A program made the translations under genes and the position numbers. From DLKC01 sp002478885 (lineage in GTDB: Bacteria > Bacteroidota > Bacteroidia > Chitinophagales > Chitinophagaceae): a DNA stretch of 64,000 nt. Below, piece after piece: positions 62,721-64,000 of the stretch (position 1 is the stretch's first letter; every line of letters begins with the position of its first letter). The stretch lies in assembly GCA_046329585.1 (NCBI GenBank), contig JAXLUI010000001.1:496001-560000 (forward strand). Direction: 5' to 3'. Under the pieces are notes generated by a model that did no database searches, was not told the DNA's origin, and worked only from the letters and a program-made list of their open reading frames with translations.

Positions 62721-63943
62721 AAAATGGCGTTAGAATAAGCAGGCAATTGTTGATCCGGGCGATATGCTTTCATAGCATCGTCCCTTGCGTCGCACGCTTG
62801 TACGTTCAGCTCACCCGGCAGCTTCATATTGCGGTCGTTGTGTTCTTTCCACTGTTTAATATATTTCTCCCATCTCATGCCAATCGCCTCCGTCGTCCCG
62901 GCATCCCGCTTGTGCCGGAACTTTTGATAGGCTCTCTCTTTACAAACCTGTTTACCCAGGCTTTCGCTAAACGCATCAAAAGAAGGCAATCCAAGCGTTT
63001 CATATATTTCCTTTATACAGGCAAACGGGTCTTTTTCAAACTGTTCATATTGCAGTTCAAACAGGTTCTCCGGTGGAATGAGAGCTTTATCTTTTTCGTA
63101 CTGCTCCATCATTGCGGCAAAGTGGGTCAGCACAATTTCCGCTATCGCTTCCTTACTTACCTGCTGCAGGCAGTATTTGCGGATCGATCGCATCCACAGG
63201 TTGCGCATGGAATAAAACACATCGTATGGGTTTCGATACAGGTAGATAAATTTTGCGTCGGGAAATATCCGGAGCAGGTATTTTATACGCATGGTATTCG
63301 CGGGGCTCTTTAGCACAAGTTGCTTTCCATGATGTTTATACGTGATCAGTTGCAGCAATTCAAGGTATGCGCTTTTCCACGCGTTGAAGTTTCTGTCGTC
63401 TGCTAAACCGGCACTACATTGCTGCAAGCCATCCTTGTTACTGGGGAAAAGAAACCCCCAGTAATCGGTGCAGGCAGCGGCTTTGTTTATTAAAAACCGG
63501 TCTTCTTCCGCCGGTTCATCCAGGTCAGGGATTTTATTATTAAACATTGAAGTCTTTATCTGAAACAGGTTTATGACCGATTGTAAGAATCGCTTCAAAC
63601 CGGCACCGAACAAAAGGCTTGAGCAGGGACAGATCATATCGTAATTACTCAAACTGGCAAATCGTTCATCTTTGGCTAAAAGTGTGTGCATATAGGTTGT
63701 TCCGCTCCTGTAATGCCCGATGATGAAAATCGGCGCTTTGGTAATTTTTGTTGTGTTTATTTTTCGTCCATAGAATATTCGTTGCAGTAAATCGAATGGA
63801 ATTGCAATCAATAGTTTGAGAGAATAAACAGCCAGCATCATAAAACCCCGTGCCGATATATTTCCATACTCAAGGCAAAAAGAAGTCATGACCGCCAGGG
63901 AAAAATTATATGTTCGTTGCCGCTTGCTCATAATGTAGCGCAT
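62717..63943 (-). CDS. Sulfotransferase-family protein
   Basis: 408 aa; PAPS-binding 5'-PSB loop GHYRSGTTYMH (about 76-86) and a 3'-PB-like region YLYRNPYDVFYSMRN (about 235-250). Residues 30-60 are hydrophobic, suggesting membrane association. The start may be M5 (MSKRQRT). The last 30 residues are encoded inside an interspersed repeat copy. First gene of a two-gene unit with the radical SAM gene. Confidence 0.82.
   Translation of the reverse strand: MRYIMSKRQRTYNFSLAVMTSFCLEYGNISARGFMMLAVYSLKLLIAIPFDLLQRIFYGRKINTTKITKAPIFIIGHYRSGTTYMHTLLAKDERFASLSNYDMICPCSSLLFGAGLKRFLQSVINLFQIKTSMFNNKIPDLDEPAEEDRFLINKAAACTDYWGFLFPSNKDGLQQCSAGLADDRNFNAWKSAYLELLQLITYKHHGKQLVLKSPANTMRIKYLLRIFPDAKFIYLYRNPYDVFYSMRNLWMRSIRKYCLQQVSKEAIAEIVLTHFAAMMEQYEKDKALIPPENLFELQYEQFEKDPFACIKEIYETLGLPSFDAFSESLGKQVCKERAYQKFRHKRDAGTTEAIGMRWEKYIKQWKEHNDRNMKLPGELNVQACDARDDAMKAYRPDQQLPAYSNAIL
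62752..62803 (-). repeat. Interspersed TGCGACGCAA repeat, copy 15, inside a CDS
   Basis: Core at 62785-62794. On the minus strand: GTACAAGCG, core, GGGACGATGCTATGAAAGC, then GCCCGGATCAAC. It is translated as VQACDARDDAMKAYRPDQ at the sulfotransferase C-terminus, the only coding copy among the fifteen. Confidence 0.8.
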
Positions 63944-64000
63944 TAACTTTTCGTGTAATGTTGTCTACCAGTGGCATGCTATAAATCCTGTAACGTTTAT

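Noticed and set aside
1..64000. tRNA, rRNA, insertion sequence or prophage
   Set aside because: No cloverleaf, transposase, integrase or inverted-repeat boundary was recognised on either strand.

Overview
The window looks like chromosomal DNA of a Bacteroidota species, most likely in the Chitinophagaceae or a close relative. The evidence is protein families and signals typical of the phylum: a type IX secretion (T9SS) plug protein, a large exoprotein ending in a T9SS type A sorting domain, TonB-dependent receptors with N-terminal carboxypeptidase-regulatory-like domains, DUF2723/GT117, DUF4251, DUF4136, weak Shine-Dalgarno signals, and a few promoters of the TTTG/TAnnTTTG type. The genus cannot be fixed from the sequence. 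I see no phage, insertion sequence, CRISPR array, tRNA or rRNA.

Region 1 (1-20400) is accessory. Four sensor histidine kinases (2-1891, 7342-9369, 10569-11924, 18267-20396) share a nearly identical transmitter but have different sensor ends, and no response regulator is visible. Between the first two lies the most interesting locus, a minus-strand operon (7047 to 2833) that looks like an unusual lanthipeptide-type RiPP system. It encodes a 208-residue precursor with ten tandem CxxTN(D)n units (twelve CxxTN motifs in all), a stand-alone HopA1/LanY-like lyase, and a fused PqqD-like recognition element, Ser/Thr kinase and LanC cyclase whose apparent zinc ligands are Cys-Cys-Cys. Three exact-length 19-bp tandem repeats lie between this operon and the divergent kinase gene. 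The region also holds a CotH-like secreted protein and a giant subtilase-like T9SS exoprotein with hexapeptide 'LVN' repeats.

Region 2 (20580-41700) is mostly conserved or housekeeping: a secreted alpha/beta hydrolase, GT117, small membrane proteins, a Dabb protein, fructose-6-phosphate aldolase/transaldolase (fsa), the SRP RNA, the T9SS plug protein, a LolE-type permease, a radical SAM protein, an NlpC/P60 lipoprotein, DNA polymerase III alpha (dnaE), a TonB-dependent siderophore-type receptor and YajQ.

Region 3 (41839-58516) is envelope and secretion rich: a TonB receptor, cyanophycinase, a TolB/TPR regulator, arylsulfatase, five consecutive secreted or outer-membrane proteins (49507-53893), dihydrolipoyl dehydrogenase, a NIPSNAP protein and a second secreted hydrolase. 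Region 4 (59094-63943) holds an ABC-F ATPase and a translationally coupled sulfotransferase/radical SAM pair.

The intergenic DNA carries an interspersed repeat family. Fifteen copies share the exact 10-mer TGCGACGCAA; most have GTACAAG-like sequence before it and AGCCGGG 30-45 bp after it, and nearly all lie at gene ends. Degenerate relatives also occur. All functions are read from motifs by eye; no database search was run.
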